From Lacticaseibacillus chiayiensis (GTDB lineage Bacteria > Bacillota > Bacilli > Lactobacillales > Lactobacillaceae), in NCBI RefSeq assembly GCF_004123795.1, contig NZ_MSSM01000005.1, forward strand, positions 183,624 to 247,623: DNA of 64,000 nucleotides, in the 5' to 3' direction. The notes beneath the pieces were generated by a model. The model saw only the letters and a list, made by a program, of their open reading frames with translations, did no database searches and had not been told where the DNA came from. The translations under genes were made by a program, and so were the position numbers. Positions within the stretch are counted from its first letter, which is position 1. Each line of letters starts with the position of its first letter. Below are positions 54,975 to 63,480 of this stretch, piece by piece.

Positions 54975-55023
54975 TTTAAATCTGTTTCAAGAAGCTTTCG
55001 GCGATATTTTAAAGCGCAATCAA

Positions 55024-55065
55024 AAAGACGCTAGCGATCACTCTGAACTTGATGTTAGCGTCTTT
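55024..55065 (+). terminator. Terminator after the GPH-type transporter
   Basis: AAAGACGCTA pairs with TAGCGTCTTT around a 22-base loop. T content after the stem is modest (GTTGT). Confidence 0.6.
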
Positions 55066-55128
55066 GTTGTATTTGTAGATAAGTCTTTGCGTATCTGTTG
55101 CCCGTCCATCTCATAGTCAGCGCGTTGG

Positions 55129-55446
55129 TTATCCTAGACGATTAATGGCTGCCCAACTGGCAAGTGCCTCCGGATGAAAGCCATTCCAAGTTGCCAAGAC
55201 ATCTCCGGTTTCATCATCGCGCACGCGCACAATCGGAAAGCGATCATAACCATCCTGCCGAAACTTCACGACTTTTTGCGCACTCCAAGAACGCTTGAGC
55301 GGATCTTCCGAATTGGGGTCCACCAAATTCGTTTCACCACGGCGGTTGGTCGTGCGAAACCGCTGATGATGCGTCAACAACCAACGCCGCGTCAACCGGC
55401 AAGCTTCACAATGGGGCTTTTCGTAAACTACAAAATGAATTGCCAC
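55129..55446 (-). CDS. Glutaredoxin/thioredoxin-like protein
   Basis: Small protein of 105 residues starting at GTG 55446 with GGAGG at 7 bases. It opens with a beta strand and a redox-type motif, FVVYEKPHCEACR, where CEAC is a CxxC like that of glutaredoxins, and later has RFPIVRV, which matches the cis-proline position (F/V-P-x-V). The C-terminus departs from NrdH. Likely thiol-disulphide role; partner unknown. Confidence 0.65.
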   Translation of the reverse strand: MAIHFVVYEKPHCEACRLTRRWLLTHHQRFRTTNRRGETNLVDPNSEDPLKRSWSAQKVVKFRQDGYDRFPIVRVRDDETGDVLATWNGFHPEALASWAAINRLG

Positions 55447-55604
55447 ACGCTTATCCTCCATAATGCCCAATGATGCCGTCATACATTTGATATAAGGCAT
55501 ATGTCCTATTAGTTATACTATCCCCTATTTTGAAAGAGCGTGCAATGTCGGAATTCAAATCAGTCTTTTATACATTTTGTAATATCGCGCATGAACACCC
55601 AAAA

Positions 55605-57263
55605 TCAGTTTGACCCCGTAAGGACAGTAAGAATTTTTTCCAAAGCTCGCGCAGCAGCTTCCGGCAACTTATCATAGCCACCATTTGCTGTCTCTTTGGC
55701 GGCCAAAAATGCTAGGCGAGCTTCCAATCGCTTGCGTAACGAAGCCTGATAATCAGGGTCCATAAAGTCTACTTTAAAACTCGGCAATGCCAGATAACTC
55801 ATATCCGGTAACGGGCCGAATGGTTTAAATTTCGCAGTTTTGTCCACGATCGCCGCAATCGCATCCAAAGTATCTGTTGGCTTAACCTTTTGACCACGGT
55901 AAAAACCTGTATTGAGAATGTAGCAAGCTATGCCGCGCTGTTGGAAAAGTTCATAAAAGCCCTGATAGTCTTCCGCCAGCGGATAACACCGGAACGGGTT
56001 GGCAAAGGGTTCGATGACCAATTGATCACGATCGATGTTGGCTTGAAGATTTTCGGCAGTTGATCGTTTCGTCGCAAGCGTGGCACCGAATGCCGCGGCT
56101 AAATCAGAGTTTTCGATTCGAACTACTGGTGGCAGCGTATCGTCTTTCATGATCCAAAAAACCGCGTCAATGCTTTCGGTCAGATGATCGACCCGATTTG
56201 GCGTCACATACCGCGATTTAACCGTCCGCCCATTACCATTACGAATATCTTCAGTGACTAATGTCTTCCGTCCTTGGTCATCCAACGTCACACCCACATT
56301 TTGCACCGTTAGAAAGTATCGAATTCCCGGATCACTTAACGGATAATCCTGAGTTTTGTCAAAATACGCCGGTTCCAGTGCAGTCGTGGCACCGTTTTGG
56401 CGATCAATGACGAACGCGTCATCGTGTAGCACTTTAACCGGATAACGATCACCGTGACTGGTCAGTGTGATCGTTGATTTGCCAGAGCCAGACAGACCAA
56501 ACGCTGCCATCGTAAAGGTCCCGTCTTGCCGCTGATACTGTTTCATTCCACCGTGACAGGCAACAAAACCATTTCGTTGGGCCGTCGCCCATGCCAGCGT
56601 CAAGGTGCCTTTTTTCAATTCGCCAAAATAGCGCAGCCCTAAAATGATGGCCGCATTATGCAGCGGATCAAAAATCGCCAGACCGTCTGGATAAGCCGGA
56701 TCATGCCAATCAGGATCGGCATAAAGGTAAATATCATCTTCCGGCAGCGGCCGTGACTGGGCGTAGTGTTTTTCTGCCTCGGCGGTCATGATTTGAAAGT
56801 TCAATAAATAGCTGTAGAGATTGTTCGCATATGCTTCGGGCAACATCATATGCGCTTCAACCGCAAAATCCGGTGATAGGCCAACCACGACCCGGCCACT
56901 CAAGAAACGTTTACGACCGCCTTGAAACACTGCTTCACGCGCAACCTTTGCCATTGCAACTGCATCGACACCGGGCTGCCCGATAATCCGGCGAGCAGCG
57001 GCTGTTCGCCCGACAACCAGCCCGTCATTTGCAACCAAGATGCGAGCATCTTCCGGCAGCCCGAGATCACTGGCATGCTGAATCGGCAGATCTGTGACGA
57101 TGACGCCTGGTGAGGCTTTGGCCAATCCATATGCTTCTGTCAGTGTGGTCACCGGCTGGACATTGGTTCCGTAAAATGCCGTTTCGACGATCGCTTTAAG
57201 AGCAGAAAAATAGCCACTCGTCGCCGTCACGTCACTGATCGGAAATTTTTGTTTTGTTGTCAT
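55605..57263 (-). CDS. pckA: Phosphoenolpyruvate carboxykinase (ATP)
   Basis: Interconverts oxaloacetate and PEP using ATP. The 552-residue protein carries the PCK kinase motif GLSGSGKST (near residue 260) and the metal-binding HDDAFVID near 285, with the substrate-binding TAEAEKHYAQSRPL upstream and a C-terminal FNTGFYRGQ-like NTGFYRGQKVKPT near 455. Start at ATG 57263 with GGGGGA upstream. A cre-like site overlaps the presumed transcription start, consistent with glucose repression as seen in bacilli. Confidence 0.9.
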   Translation of the reverse strand: MTTKQKFPISDVTATSGYFSALKAIVETAFYGTNVQPVTTLTEAYGLAKASPGVIVTDLPIQHASDLGLPEDARILVANDGLVVGRTAAARRIIGQPGVDAVAMAKVAREAVFQGGRKRFLSGRVVVGLSPDFAVEAHMMLPEAYANNLYSYLLNFQIMTAEAEKHYAQSRPLPEDDIYLYADPDWHDPAYPDGLAIFDPLHNAAIILGLRYFGELKKGTLTLAWATAQRNGFVACHGGMKQYQRQDGTFTMAAFGLSGSGKSTITLTSHGDRYPVKVLHDDAFVIDRQNGATTALEPAYFDKTQDYPLSDPGIRYFLTVQNVGVTLDDQGRKTLVTEDIRNGNGRTVKSRYVTPNRVDHLTESIDAVFWIMKDDTLPPVVRIENSDLAAAFGATLATKRSTAENLQANIDRDQLVIEPFANPFRCYPLAEDYQGFYELFQQRGIACYILNTGFYRGQKVKPTDTLDAIAAIVDKTAKFKPFGPLPDMSYLALPSFKVDFMDPDYQASLRKRLEARLAFLAAKETANGGYDKLPEAAARALEKILTVLTGSN

Positions 57264-57355
57264 GGTTGCATCCCCCTTGCACATCCGGTACAAGCCACTT
57301 ACCCTATTTTCCTCAAAGGTAAGCGGGTCAATGTCATGTACGTTCAGTTATTTTT

Positions 57356-57382
57356 TGTAAAGGCTTTCACAACTCAATTATA
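57356..57382 (-). promoter_or_regulatory. pckA promoter -10 and cre-like site
   Basis: Minus-strand TATAAT at 57377-57382, followed at 57356-57369 by TGAAAGCCTTTACA, which fits TGWAARCGYTWNCW with one mismatch in the central CG. No convincing -35 was found. Confidence 0.5.
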
Positions 57383-57506
57383 CAGAGTCCAACCTAGCAA
57401 CGCGAGTTTTAAAAATAAGCCGACCATGCAAAGCAACAGCACATCACAAAACGCATTCCGATCAGTCAGCGATCACAACTTGCAATGTTTTTTTAACATA
57501 TAGATG

Positions 57507-57677
57507 TTACGCTTTACGGTGTCTATTTACCTGAACCATTTTTGCCTGATCAATTAACGGACAGCCCACATCTTCACACTGGCTGCAACCACCGGTCCGA
57601 TTTTTTCGAAAAAAGGTCCGATATAAGACCCAACCAATTGCCAAAACAACGATACCGCCAATTAACCATGTTGCCAT
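57507..57677 (-). CDS. FeoB-associated Cys-rich membrane protein
   Basis: Small protein of 56 residues: one transmembrane helix (about 3-21), a basic stretch, then GGCSQCEDVGCPL, the cysteine cluster of FeoB-associated (VirA-like/FeoC-like) proteins. ATG 57677. It follows the broken feoB by 17 bases and appears intact itself, although its partner is not functional. Confidence 0.83.
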   Translation of the reverse strand: MATWLIGGIVVLAIGWVLYRTFFRKNRTGGCSQCEDVGCPLIDQAKMVQVNRHRKA

Positions 57678-57694
57678 GTTAAAATCCGCTCTTT

Positions 57695-58938
57695 TCAAAT
57701 ATCCGCACTGTATTCAGATGCAGTACTGGGTCGTGGCCGTTTGAGCCACAAGCCATAAACAATGAATCCGATTGCCACTGCCACCAAGGCGACACTCGCC
57801 ACACCAGCCTGACCACTGGCAATCAGGCTGCTTTGATAAATCAACATCGTGATCAAATAAGCCACGCCTGCTTGGTAACCGACCGCGCGCCACGTCCAGC
57901 GTGCATCACCAAACTCCCTGTACATGGTGCCAATTGCCGCAAAACAAGGCGCACAGAGAAGATTGAAAACCAAAAACGCAACCAGCCGCCAAAGACTGTA
58001 TCGTTAAGATAGTCAGTGCCGATGGTTCCGATCGTTTGAATCGAAAGGTAATAAACCGCCCACATCACGAGAACAAAAATCGGCATGGCCAGATAACGAT
58101 CGGTCACGATGCGGTCAATCCGATCGCTAACCGACATCACGAAGTCCGTTTTATCGACCACGCACATCGCCATGACGCGCGCAATGAAATCGTACCGTGC
58201 ATTTACGATGATGCTATCAGATGCATCGTCAAACAAATGCTCGGCAGTATGTAAGATTTCAGTGACTTGTTTCTGTTCAGCCGGCGTTAAGGCAAGCTGA
58301 GCAGTCACTTGCGGATCTTTTTCAAAAAGCTTGATCGCATACCATCGCGAGCGATCTGCCTCGACGCGTTTACCGATAACTTCCTCAAGCATACTTAAGG
58401 CGGATTCAAGCCGCGGATCGTATTCCGGGAAAGCATATGGTTTAGGCAACGGTGCTTGAATCGCCTGCACCAGTTCCTTCAAAGCGCCCGGTTTAGTCGC
58501 CGTTGTCCCGATGACCGGTACCTGCAAGGCATAACTCAGTTTTTTCAGATTGATCGTTCGCCGACTCGCTTTTTCAAGGACATCCATCATGTTTAGAGCA
58601 ACGATCAGCGGCCGACCTATTTCCATGACTTGCAAGGTCAGATACAGATTCCGTTCGAGATTTCTCGCATCGACCACATTGAGGACCAGATCTGGCTGCT
58701 GCTCAAATAAAAAGTCGCGCGTAACGATTTCCTCACTGCTGTACGGAGACAACGAATATGTGCCTGGCAAGTCTTCAACAATTAAGGCGTGATTGGCTTT
58801 CAGTCGGCTGGACTTTCGCTCAACCGTAACCCCAGGCCAATTGCCAATACGCTGCTTGGCACCGGTTAATGAATTAAACAAAGTTGTTTTACCACTATTG
58901 GGATTGCCGACCAGCGCTAAGGTTTCATCCACGGTCAT
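57695..58938 (-). pseudogene. feoB: Ferrous iron transporter FeoB, internally deleted and frameshifted
   Basis: The N-terminal part (58938 down to about 57990) is a good FeoB G domain: GNPNSGKTT, DLPGTYSLSPYS, NMMDV, the helical insertion domain and the first helix (LAMPIFVLVMWAVYY), to GTDYLNDTVFGG. There the frame meets the extreme C-terminus of FeoB in another frame: FLVFNLLCAPCFAAIG and YQAGVAYLI. About 250 residues, including most of the membrane channel and Gate motifs, are missing (normal FeoB is about 650-700). It cannot transport iron. Follows feoA and precedes the Cys-rich protein gene. Confidence 0.9.
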
Positions 58939-59414
58939 CAGCATTCACCTCTGTTACCAACACGTGCGCCGCGTCCTGTTTGCGAATACTCAACTTATAA
59001 CCGCGAACCGCTAACTCGATAGGTCGCCAAGCGGTGCAATTTGGTGGATCTTGACTAGCGTTCCTTTGGTTAAACCCGTATCCATCAGACGGTGTCGCAG
59101 CGGCGGATCTCCTTGGATCTTCTGCACCAACCCGGTTCGCTTCAGAGGCAAATCAGCCAATACAATCGCCGTCTTATCAGCATCGGCCGCAAACGGTCGC
59201 ACCACCAGCAAAGCGGCAATCTCATCACTGAGAGCAAGACGTTGTCCTTGAAAGAAAATCACCAGACCGGTCACTTTGCTTGCCGGTTGCACCACGGTCA
59301 GCTTCTTCCCCGCCACCAAACCCATTTCTGCAAGGTGCCGGCGCAATGCAGCACTGCCTCCGACACTCATTAACAAATATGCTCCCGGTCGTTTGGTTCT
59401 AGCAATGCCTGCAT
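58925..59414 (-). pseudogene. feoA: FeoA protein, two frameshifts
   Basis: The original start is ATG 59414, with GGAGGTGA 4 bases upstream, reading MQALLEPNDR, then a stop soon after in that frame. Near 59384-59386 the reading has to shift by one base (CGG GGA GCA expected, one G lost) to continue as GAYLLMSVGGSAALRRHLAEMGL. A second one-base loss near 59021-59023 truncates the second FeoA domain after APLGD; the lost tail PIELAVRGYKLSIRKQDA continues in the other frame to a stop at 58925, overlapping feoB. The middle frame alone (59011-59376) could still give a two-domain FeoA fragment. Confidence 0.8.
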
Positions 59415-59568
59415 CTGCTCACCTCCACAATGATCCCTAGCAAGAAGAGATCATCAATCCGTGTCCATCATTGGTCTTTAAAATATTGTCATGAGAATAT
59501 CTGTTATAATTTTTTTCGCTTGTGACTAGCCATCAACCACCCAGTACCCGATCAGGCGTCGAGAAAAG

Positions 59569-60327
59569 CTATTGTGCTTTTGCCAAAACGGCTTTTGCAA
59601 CCGTCGCAACATAATGCGTCTGGCCATCGGTTGACGGATGGGTTTTGTCGGCTGTCAGCCAATCGTCATGACCGGCAGAAGCACCATGCCAATCAACAAT
59701 ATGCAAATTCTTGTAACGCTTGGCCATTTTGTCCAAATCGTGATTAACCTCATCCGTCCACTTCGCATCAGAACGGACATTAATCCAATAAACCTGACGT
59801 TGAGCACCAATACTTGTCATAATGGACTGAAATGCCTCATTAGTAAACGTGCCATTTGTGCCCAAACCGATGATCACGGTATTAGCCAGTTTACCGGAAG
59901 CAGCCAGTGACTTAAACAAAGCCGGAACCTGATAGATTTGGCGGCTAACTGTCGCATCAAAATAGATCTTCGGAAACAGCTCTTTATACAGATACTTACT
60001 GCCAAGCATCACGGAATCACCGATTGCCGTCACGGATAATTCCTTGGCGACTTGAACTTGATGATAGCTGAGTCCGGCAGCCGCAAAGTCTTTATACACT
60101 GGATCTGCGGCCTTTTGGGAAGCTTCAACCGCCTGACTGACCTTAGCAGCCGAACGTGACTGGGCAACCGAACGCGCTTTGGAACGTGACATGGATGAAG
60201 CTTCTTGCGCTCTCGCCTGCGCCTGCCGATTAAGGCCAAACCACAACCCACCCGCTACCAACACAACCGCTAAAATGACAATCGTCCAAATCAATCCTGC
60301 TTTTGAACTTGTTTTCTGTCTATGCAT
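59569..60327 (-). CDS. SGNH hydrolase-type esterase, membrane anchored
   Basis: Protein of 252 residues: a transmembrane anchor at about 10-32, an Ala/Ser/Gln-rich linker with SRSKARSVAQSRSAAK, then an SGNH hydrolase domain from about 90 with the nucleophile in AIGDSVMLG, the IIGLGTNGTF block with the glycine and asparagine, and the Asp/His dyad in DKTHPSTDG. This is the extracellular esterase half seen in peptidoglycan O-acetyltransferases such as OatA, but without the acyltransferase membrane domain. ATG 60327 with AAGGGG upstream. Target unknown; cell-wall or exopolysaccharide esterase is plausible. Confidence 0.86.
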   Translation of the reverse strand: MHRQKTSSKAGLIWTIVILAVVLVAGGLWFGLNRQAQARAQEASSMSRSKARSVAQSRSAAKVSQAVEASQKAADPVYKDFAAAGLSYHQVQVAKELSVTAIGDSVMLGSKYLYKELFPKIYFDATVSRQIYQVPALFKSLAASGKLANTVIIGLGTNGTFTNEAFQSIMTSIGAQRQVYWINVRSDAKWTDEVNHDLDKMAKRYKNLHIVDWHGASAGHDDWLTADKTHPSTDGQTHYVATVAKAVLAKAQ

Positions 60328-60419
60328 ACTGCACCCCTTCAACCAATCACTTACCGTACGATCATAGCATACAAGCGCTTAAAAAAGGGCGATAAGTTGC
60401 TTGAGACAGGGATTTCGTA

Positions 60420-60679
60420 GAGGACTTTAATTTTCCTCTTAGCAAGCGTTGCCGCAGTTCTACTCATGTTCAATGACATTGGCTTCATCGGTGCCCTCAC
60501 AGGTTCCATCAGCACTTATTTAGCTGACGACAACAACAACGTCTCAACGCAAATTGATGATCTAATGAAAGTCATAATTAAAAAAGCTGCACGACTCCGG
60601 TGGCATCAAGCAAGAGGAGTATGCACAGCTAAAGCACCATATTTTGGCAAACGTTACCCAACATGACACAAACGGCTAA
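60420..60679 (+). pseudogene. Remnant of a SHOCT-domain membrane protein
   Basis: Frame one reads a hydrophobic FLLASVAAVLLMFNDIGFIGALTG and then STYLADDNNNVSTQIDDLMKVI with no proper start. After about 60575-60585, at a run of A, the reading must change frame to LKKLHDSGGIKQEEYAQLKHHIL, a typical short C-terminal SHOCT domain, ending at TAA 60677. The N-terminus is missing (a stop codon, TAG, lies just before). Hence a truncated, frameshifted gene remnant. Confidence 0.7.
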
Positions 60680-60741
60680 GCTAGGCGTTCACAGGTTTCT
60701 GCTTTCAAAAGTAATCCGTGGTCCCCTTTTTGCCCCCCTGA

Positions 60742-60778
60742 AAATAAAAACAAAGCCCTCCTAAGGTAACCTAGGAGG
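60742..60778 (-). terminator. Terminator after the tRNA-Thr/Glu transcript
   Basis: Minus-strand CCTCCTAGG pairs with CCTTAGGAGG (one base bulge) and is followed by GCTTTGTTTTTATTTT. Confidence 0.75.
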
Positions 60779-60838
60779 ACTAAATCGTTGATATACAGGC
60801 ATTTTGCTTTCCAAGAAAAGCTAAAGCACCCTATAAAA

Positions 60839-60911
60839 TGCCGGCTGCAGGACTTGAACCTGTGACCCTCGGTTTACGATACCGATGCTCTACCAACTGA
60901 GCTAAGCCGGC
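60839..60911 (-). tRNA. tRNA-Thr (anticodon CGT)
   Basis: 73 bases, acceptor GCCGGCT/AGCCGGC, anticodon arm TCGGT-ATCGTAA-ACCGA with CGT, T arm CAGGTTCAAGTCCTG. Discriminator A, no encoded CCA. Confidence 0.92.
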
Positions 60912-60915
60912 ATAC

Positions 60916-60987
60916 TGACCCGTACGGGATTTGAACCCATGTTACCGCCGTGAAAGGGCGGTGTCTTAACCACTTGACCAACGGGCC
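60916..60987 (-). tRNA. tRNA-Glu (anticodon TTC)
   Basis: 72 bases, acceptor GGCCCGT/ACGGGTC, anticodon arm CCGCC-CTTTCAC-GGCGG with TTC, T arm TGGGTTCAAATCCC. Four bases upstream of tRNA-Thr, so one transcript. Confidence 0.92.
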
Positions 60988-61185
60988 AATTGCTGAACAA
61001 CAAGTAAGATTATACAGGAGCAATATAGCACTGTAAAGCCTTTTTTCTCACACAATTTCGATTCCGAAAAGCACGTTGAAAAGACAGCAAAATATTTAAT
61101 TTTAGGCTGATTTAATTGTCTATCTACTTTTAGTAAGTGTATCATAAACCTTGAACCGACTCGTTATGAAAGGATGTTGTTATAG

Positions 61186-61824
61186 ATGAAGATTGCAATT
61201 ATTGGTGCGACTGGCAATGCAGGATCGGCAATTTACAAAGAGGCGCTTAAGCGAGGCCACGAAGTTACCGGTTACGTTCGTCATCCAGACAAAAGTATTG
61301 GCGTTCTTCCGCCTGATGCTGAACTCGTGCAACAAGACGCCTTCACACTCACCCGTGATCAGTTGCTCGCCTACGATGCAGTTGTCGATGCTTTTGCGAC
61401 AACCGTTGAGCAAGCCTATCTCCACATTGATTTAGCCGATCACCTGATTCACGAGTTACGGGAGACCACCTCCCCTCGGCTAGTCTTTATTCTTGGCGCA
61501 GGCAGCCTGGAAACTGACGGTAAGCTCCTGTATGATTTACTTAAAAATGACCCGCATGCACCGGCATTTATCAACACGCCTAAGAACCAGCTCAGAGAGT
61601 ATCAACTGTTGCAGTGGACCGACAACGTTAACTGGGTTGGTATCTCGCCAAGTATGAACTTCGAACACGGCCCGGCAACTAAATACGTTCGCGGCGACAA
61701 CACGTTGCTAAAAGACGAGGAGGGTCAATCCGTCCTCAACAGCGGTACATTAGCGGTTGCTTTACTAGATGAGCTAGAGAAACCAACCATTAAGCAAGCA
61801 CGCTTCACCGCTCGCAATGCCTAG
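61186..61824 (+). CDS. NAD(P)-binding oxidoreductase (NmrA/YwnB-like)
   Basis: Rossmann-fold protein of 212 residues beginning KIAIIGATGNAGSAIYKEALKRGHEVTGYVR, the GxxGxxG nucleotide site of atypical short-chain dehydrogenases. LVFILGAGSLETD near residue 100 and WVGISPSMNFEHGP near 150 are typical of the YwnB/SACOL family of NAD(P)H-binding proteins. ATG start with AAAGGATG upstream. The reaction is unknown. Followed 40 bases later by the MucBP gene. Confidence 0.86.
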   Translation: MKIAIIGATGNAGSAIYKEALKRGHEVTGYVRHPDKSIGVLPPDAELVQQDAFTLTRDQLLAYDAVVDAFATTVEQAYLHIDLADHLIHELRETTSPRLVFILGAGSLETDGKLLYDLLKNDPHAPAFINTPKNQLREYQLLQWTDNVNWVGISPSMNFEHGPATKYVRGDNTLLKDEEGQSVLNSGTLAVALLDELEKPTIKQARFTARNA

Positions 61825-61863
61825 CTTTATTTTTCAAATCATCGAAAGGGATGTGAACTAACT

Positions 61864-62352
61864 TTGGCACAAGTCACTTTAACCATTCATTATGTCGATG
61901 AAAACGGCAAAACTTTAGGTCCGGATAATCACTTAATGAATACGCCAGAACATCGTTTTCGAATCACTGCTCCGACCTTAATCGGTTATGATTTTCAAAA
62001 GGCAATTCTCCCTAATGGTCAGCATGTTGGCGATCCGACTGTCACTGGCGCCATGGCAGGTGATGCGCCACAGCTAACATTTATCTACACAACTGCCGCT
62101 TCACTGGTCCATCACCCGGTTCCGGCAACATTGGTTATTCATTACTTTGATAACCACAAACATCCGTTACGTGATGTTCAAGTGCTGCATACGAAAACCG
62201 GGCATCAGTACGAACTGACGGCACCAGACTTCCCTAATTTTCGGTATCACCACGCTGTGCTACCCGGCGGCATGATTATGTCCGACAAAACTATCTCGGG
62301 TCGACTTATCCAGCCGCACAACGAACTGACATTTATGTATGAGCCTAAATAA
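61864..62352 (+). CDS. MucBP-domain protein
   Basis: Protein of 162 residues made of two MucBP-like modules (about 2-78 and 88-160), each with the pattern VTLTIHYVDENGKTLGPD...G..Y.......Y.......G......G and LTFIYT or LTFMYE at the end. No signal peptide, membrane anchor or sortase signal is visible, which is unusual for a mucin-binding module that normally sits in surface proteins. Start TTG 61864 with AAAGGGA 12 bases upstream, so the start is not certain. Ends at a terminator. Confidence 0.83.
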   Translation: MAQVTLTIHYVDENGKTLGPDNHLMNTPEHRFRITAPTLIGYDFQKAILPNGQHVGDPTVTGAMAGDAPQLTFIYTTAASLVHHPVPATLVIHYFDNHKHPLRDVQVLHTKTGHQYELTAPDFPNFRYHHAVLPGGMIMSDKTISGRLIQPHNELTFMYEPK

Positions 62353-62369
62353 ATTGTCGTTTTAATCAA

Positions 62370-62416
62370 AAACAGCTTCCGTCATGACTTCATTGCCGTG
62401 CGGAAGCTGTTTTGTT
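62370..62416. terminator. Terminator shared by convergent genes
   Basis: AAACAGCTTCCG pairs with CGGAAGCTGTTT around a 19-base loop, with A residues before and TTTTGTTTT after. Confidence 0.88.
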
Positions 62417-62938
62417 TTATTGACCGGTCAATAAATTCTGTAACGTACTAGTGTCACCTTGTTGTTGCAGCGATTTAACATCCTGATACGCACGATAATA
62501 GTCACCCGAAGCGATCGCCTGGCGAAGCGGGGTAATTGATTTCTCTCTAAACAGCAATGCTGCTGCCAACTTGGCCTGCGCTTGGTTGGCACTAGTAGTT
62601 TTTTGCAGTAGGACCGCTGCCTGATCCTGATCTTGCGCAGCTTTCATGATCGTGCTCATCTTAGTTTCCTTCAATGTATCAGCTGCGCGCTGGAGTGCAG
62701 CATCAGTCGTTGCATTACCCGTCTTCTGCGCTGTAATCTCAGACACCAGACGCGATTTAACCGCCGCATCTGCTGGTGTATCACTGCCCGTCACATTGCG
62801 AATCGTATTGTTGATTTGCGGAAAAAAGAAAACGCAAGCAATGATCAACAAGACCAAGACGCCTGCGATAATTCCAAAAATTTTAAGTCCTCGGTGACGA
62901 GGCTTTTTCTGCTGTCGAAGCTGAATCCGATTATCCAT
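62417..62938 (-). CDS. Hypothetical membrane-anchored protein
   Basis: Protein of 173 residues: basic N-terminus (LRQQKKPRHRGLK), one transmembrane helix at about 22-44, then an extracellular helical domain rich in Ala and Gln. Central stretch SDTPADAAVKSRLVSEITAQ has no motif I know; the arrangement suggests a small single-pass protein of the kind found around wall synthesis. Start ATG 62938 (GTG 62941 also possible) with AGAGG upstream. Confidence 0.65.
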   Translation of the reverse strand: MDNRIQLRQQKKPRHRGLKIFGIIAGVLVLLIIACVFFFPQINNTIRNVTGSDTPADAAVKSRLVSEITAQKTGNATTDAALQRAADTLKETKMSTIMKAAQDQDQAAVLLQKTTSANQAQAKLAAALLFREKSITPLRQAIASGDYYRAYQDVKSLQQQGDTSTLQNLLTGQ

Positions 62939-62981
62939 CACGATACCTCTTTCATTTTCACTGACGATGCTCTATATCAAC

Positions 62982-63018
62982 ATTATGCGGACATTGCCAA
63001 GCCTGGTCAAGTTTGACC
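62982..63018 (-). promoter_or_regulatory. Promoter of the membrane-anchored protein gene, with palindrome over the -35
   Basis: Minus-strand TTGACC (63005-63010) and CATAAT (62982-62987) are 17 bases apart. GGTCAA and TTGACC form an inverted repeat (63005-63018) with a 2-base centre, covering the -35. Confidence 0.6.
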
Positions 63019-63106
63019 CATTATGTCACTGGTAATGAAATGTTCAACCACTATGACTTTAAGTATCTCTCCCTGAGTCTTGAAATGACATGCCAATCCT
63101 AACAGA

Positions 63107-63125
63107 AAGTGACACTGTGTCACTT
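63107..63125. promoter_or_regulatory. Palindrome AAGTGACAC-n-GTGTCACTT
   Basis: Perfect 9-bp arms around one base, about 100 bases upstream of the promoter at 62982. Purpose unknown. Confidence 0.6.
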
Positions 63126-63171
63126 CTTGCTCGGTCATCCCGTTAATGATACGTTACACCAGATTTCTATA

Positions 63172-63200
63172 GAAAAAAGCACCCGTCAACGACGAGTGCT
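63172..63200 (-). terminator. Terminator of the rRNA operon
   Basis: Minus-strand AGCACTCGTC pairs with GACGGGTGCT around GTT, followed by TTTTTTC. Confidence 0.88.
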
Positions 63201-63207
63201 CCATGAG

Positions 63208-63280
63208 CTCCGGTTGTCAGGCTCGAACTGACGACAACCTGATTAACAGTCAGGTGCTCTACCAACTGAGCTAAACCGGA
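63208..63280 (-). tRNA. tRNA-Asn (anticodon GTT)
   Basis: 73 bases, acceptor TCCGGTT/AACCGGA with discriminator G, anticodon arm CCTGA-CTGTTAA-TCAGG with GTT, T arm GTCAGTTCGAGCCTGAC. It follows 5S rRNA by 8 bases. Confidence 0.93.
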
Positions 63281-63288
63281 ATAAACAG

Positions 63289-63404
63289 CGTGGCAGCTTC
63301 CTACCCTCGCAGGCAGTTTCCCACCAACTACTCTCGGCGTGAAGAAGCTTAACTTCTGTGTTCGGCATGGGAACAGGTGTATCCTTCTTGCTATCGCCAC
63401 CACA
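63289..63404 (-). rRNA. rrf: 5S ribosomal RNA
   Basis: About 116 bases with the terminal stem TGTGGTGGC/GCTGCCACG and the conserved CCTGTTCCCATGCCGAACAC segment. Last rRNA of an operon that runs in from the right edge. Confidence 0.93.
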
Positions 63405-63480
63405 CTTATGAGAACTTTGCGCTCTCAAAACTGGCTATCATTGTTGTGTTGTTGTGTCGAGGTACGGCGTATTTCATCGA

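Noticed and set aside
57853..58944. Intact short FeoB of 363 residues
   Set aside because: The last 30 or so residues are an out-of-frame reading of the FeoB C-terminus, and the membrane channel is missing.
60466..60666. Intact 66-residue gene
   Set aside because: Its second half is out of frame with a SHOCT domain and its first half lacks a start and ribosome site, so it is better read as a remnant.
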